The notes beneath the pieces were generated by a model. The model saw nothing but the letters and a program-made list of their open reading frames with translations, was not told the origin of the DNA and made no database searches. From Microbacterium oxydans (lineage in GTDB: Bacteria; Actinomycetota; Actinomycetes; Actinomycetales; Microbacteriaceae), in assembly GCF_900095745.1 (NCBI RefSeq), contig NZ_FMIR01000019.1, positions 1-64,000 on the forward strand: a stretch of 64,000 nt of DNA. The letters run 5' to 3'. Both the position numbers and the translations under genes were made by a program. How positions within the stretch are numbered: position 1 is the first letter of the stretch; each line of letters starts with the position of its first letter. Shown in pieces: positions 62,475 to 64,000 of this stretch.

Positions 62475-63670
62475 TGATGATGGACGAACTGCTCGACGAC
62501 TCCGAGACCATCGCAGCGGTCCGTCGGATCCACCCGGGTGATGCCCTCGCGGAGTGCGTGGCACGCGCGGCATGGAGCGTGATCGCCGAGCCCGGTGACG
62601 CCGTCGCAGGGGCGCTGATCGGGACCTTGGGCGCGGCTGAAGCACTTTCGGCGGCGCTGGGAGATGCCCTGTCGTTGATGCCCGCAGGCGCCGCGAGCGG
62701 ACAGGCTTCTCGGCCGCTGACAGAGGCGAGAGCACGATGGCGCCCTCGCGCCGATCCCCGCGCTGTGCGGCAGGCCCTCCGCAGCGCGTTCGAGGTCGGA
62801 GCGCGGCTGGTCATCCCCGGCGACGCGCATTGGCCAGTGAGCCTCGATGATCTCGGGCCTCATGCGCCAAGTGCACTGTGGGTGCGCGGGCACGTCGATC
62901 TTCTCGTGCGGAACCCACGGGTGTCGATGGTCGGGGCGCGGGCCGCCAGCAGCTATGGCGAGCACGTCGCCGCGGAACTCAGCGGGGATCTCGCCGCGGG
63001 GGGAGCGGTGATCGTCTCCGGCGGCGCATACGGAATCGATGGCGCTGTACATCGCGCTGCCCTCGGTGCAGGCGGAGCGACCGTGGCCTTCCTCGCCGGC
63101 GGAGTCGACCGCGCCTACCCGATCGGTCATCAGAGGCTCCTGCAGCAGATCGCGGTCGAAGGGGCTGTGGTGAGCGAACCGCCGTGCGGAACGGCTCCGA
63201 CCAAGTGGCGCTTCCTGGCTCGGAACCGACTGATTGCCGCGCTCGGACAGGCGACCGTGGTGGTCGAAGCGGGTTGGCGCAGCGGCTCGTTGAACACCGC
63301 GGGTCACGCAGCGACGCTGGGGCGTCCGCTCGGTGCGGTTCCCGGACCGGTGACGTCGGCATCTTCCGCAGGGTGCCACCGGCTGCTCCGGGAGTACGAC
63401 GCGCAGTGCGTCACCTCGGCACGAGAGGTGCGAGAGCTGTGGGGGCCGATCGAACAACCGCCGGCCGAGCGCGAAGAGCACGATCCGAATCGCACCCGAG
63501 TCCTCGATGCCCTGAGCACGAGGTCGAGGCTCTCCGTCGAGGAGATCGCCCGAAGGTCGGGCTTGTCGCCGGATCGAGTGCGCTCATGCCTCGGGTTGCT
63601 GCACCTGGAAGGGGATGTCGCGCTCGACGAAAGGGGGTGGCACCGGGCGCACACATCACGGACCGGGTGA
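62471..63670 (+). CDS. dprA: DNA processing protein DprA
   Basis: This 399-residue protein loads RecA on incoming single-stranded DNA. The Rossmann-like core contains VSMVGARAASSYGEHVAAEL, SGGAYGIDGAVHRAALGAGG and SEPPCGTAPTKWRFLARNR. A C-terminal winged-helix domain ([32 protein letters not shown]) is present. The GTG at 62471 is followed by three ATG codons, any of which could be used; the GTG overlaps the comM stop. xerC follows, as in most actinobacteria. Confidence 0.95.
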   Translation: MMMMDELLDDSETIAAVRRIHPGDALAECVARAAWSVIAEPGDAVAGALIGTLGAAEALSAALGDALSLMPAGAASGQASRPLTEARARWRPRADPRAVRQALRSAFEVGARLVIPGDAHWPVSLDDLGPHAPSALWVRGHVDLLVRNPRVSMVGARAASSYGEHVAAELSGDLAAGGAVIVSGGAYGIDGAVHRAALGAGGATVAFLAGGVDRAYPIGHQRLLQQIAVEGAVVSEPPCGTAPTKWRFLARNRLIAALGQATVVVEAGWRSGSLNTAGHAATLGRPLGAVPGPVTSASSAGCHRLLREYDAQCVTSAREVRELWGPIEQPPAEREEHDPNRTRVLDALSTRSRLSVEEIARRSGLSPDRVRSCLGLLHLEGDVALDERGWHRAHTSRTG

Positions 63671-63736
63671 GAGGTATCCGTAGAGACCTCGGCGAGGCTG
63701 AAGAGGGGACGCGACGTACAGCGGCAAGCTGAAGCC

Positions 63737-64000
63737 ATGGATCTCACGGTCGCCACCGAGGCGTTCGTCGGCCACCTGGAGCGGGTGCGTCGACTCTCGC
63801 CCGCGACCGCGAAGGCATACAGGTCGGACCTTCGAGACCTCCAGGCGTCGGCAGGTGGCATCACGCTCGAAGAAGTCGATCTCGAGGTGCTCAGAGACTG
63901 GCTCTGGCATGCCACCCAGCGGGGCGATGCGAGATCCACACTCGCGCGGCGGGCTGCGGCCGCTCGGTCCTTCTTCGGCTGGGCGCACGAGCACGAGCTC
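63737..64000 (+). CDS. xerC: Tyrosine recombinase XerC, N-terminal part (cut by window end)
   Basis: Only the first 88 codons are present. They form the SAM-like core-binding domain of site-specific tyrosine recombinases (FVGHLERVRRLSPATAKAYRSDL, then ARRAAAARSFFGWAHEHEL). The catalytic domain lies beyond the window. The position after dprA identifies it as the chromosome-dimer recombinase XerC rather than a phage integrase. CAAGCT lies 6 nt before the ATG, consistent with a leaderless start. Confidence 0.88.
   Translation, partial: MDLTVATEAFVGHLERVRRLSPATAKAYRSDLRDLQASAGGITLEEVDLEVLRDWLWHATQRGDARSTLARRAAAARSFFGWAHEHEL

Noticed and set aside
63737..64000. Phage or integrative element integrase at the window end
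   Set aside because: The gene follows dprA in the standard actinobacterial order for xerC, and no attachment repeats or other phage genes are present.

Overview
The window is high-GC chromosomal DNA from an actinobacterium, most likely a Microbacterium or another Microbacteriaceae. The evidence is the gene order (smc-ftsY, ffh, rpsP-khpA-rimM-trmD, rplS-lepB-rnhB-DUF2469-yraN-comM-dprA-xerC), the actinobacterial families (DUF2469, DUF3515, DUF4349) and the frequent GTG starts. I see no rRNA, CRISPR array, insertion sequence or prophage. Nearly all of the DNA is coding, on both strands, and many genes overlap by 4 bp (ATGA or GTGA).

Layout. 1-10.2 kb: a TetR regulator, a small membrane protein, a topoisomerase IB, two unknown genes, an orphan STAND ATPase with TPRs, aminopeptidase N, a GNAT acetyltransferase and a metallo-beta-lactamase-fold protein. 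10.3-17.4 kb: tRNA-Glu(CTC), an acyltransferase-3 membrane protein, an ECF sigma factor with a DUF4349 protein, a TerC transporter behind a probable manganese riboswitch, and a flavin monooxygenase/O-acetylhomoserine sulfhydrylase pair. 17.5-26 kb: a leucine leader peptide and leuCD, then murA-plsC-gpsA-ddl, then DUF3515, thiL and rsmD. 26-35 kb: recG, coaD, yceD-rpmF-rnc-mutM, an FtsX-type ABC exporter, and a cassette of a 37-residue small ORF, a 93-residue unknown and a double-GNAT protein. 35-45.5 kb: smc, ftsY, lipBA, a TetR regulator, a second ECF sigma with an unusual partner, and ffh. 45.5-53.8 kb: an EamA/LysR divergent pair, the glycerol genes glpD-glpF-glpK divergent from a SorC regulator, and a YbdK-type ligase. 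53.8-64 kb: ribosome maturation, secretion and DNA-uptake genes, ending inside xerC.

The genes work together in recognisable units: protein export and chromosome organisation (smc, ftsY, ffh, lepB); envelope precursors (murA, ddl, plsC, gpsA); glycerol uptake and oxidation (glpFKD, with gpsA running the reverse direction); lipoate (lipBA); leucine (leuCD); and ribosome assembly (rpsP, khpA, rimM, trmD, rplS, rsmD, rpmF, rnc).

The most informative non-coding signal is a recurring -10 hexamer (often TAGGCT, TAGACT or TAGCGT) placed exactly 6-7 nt before the start codon. It implies that many of these genes are read from leaderless mRNAs, and it fixes several start codons. I did not find a clear new multi-gene system. 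The strongest candidates for new biology are the small-ORF/93-aa/double-GNAT cassette, the reversed ECF sigma/partner pair, and the leader elements of leuC and terC.
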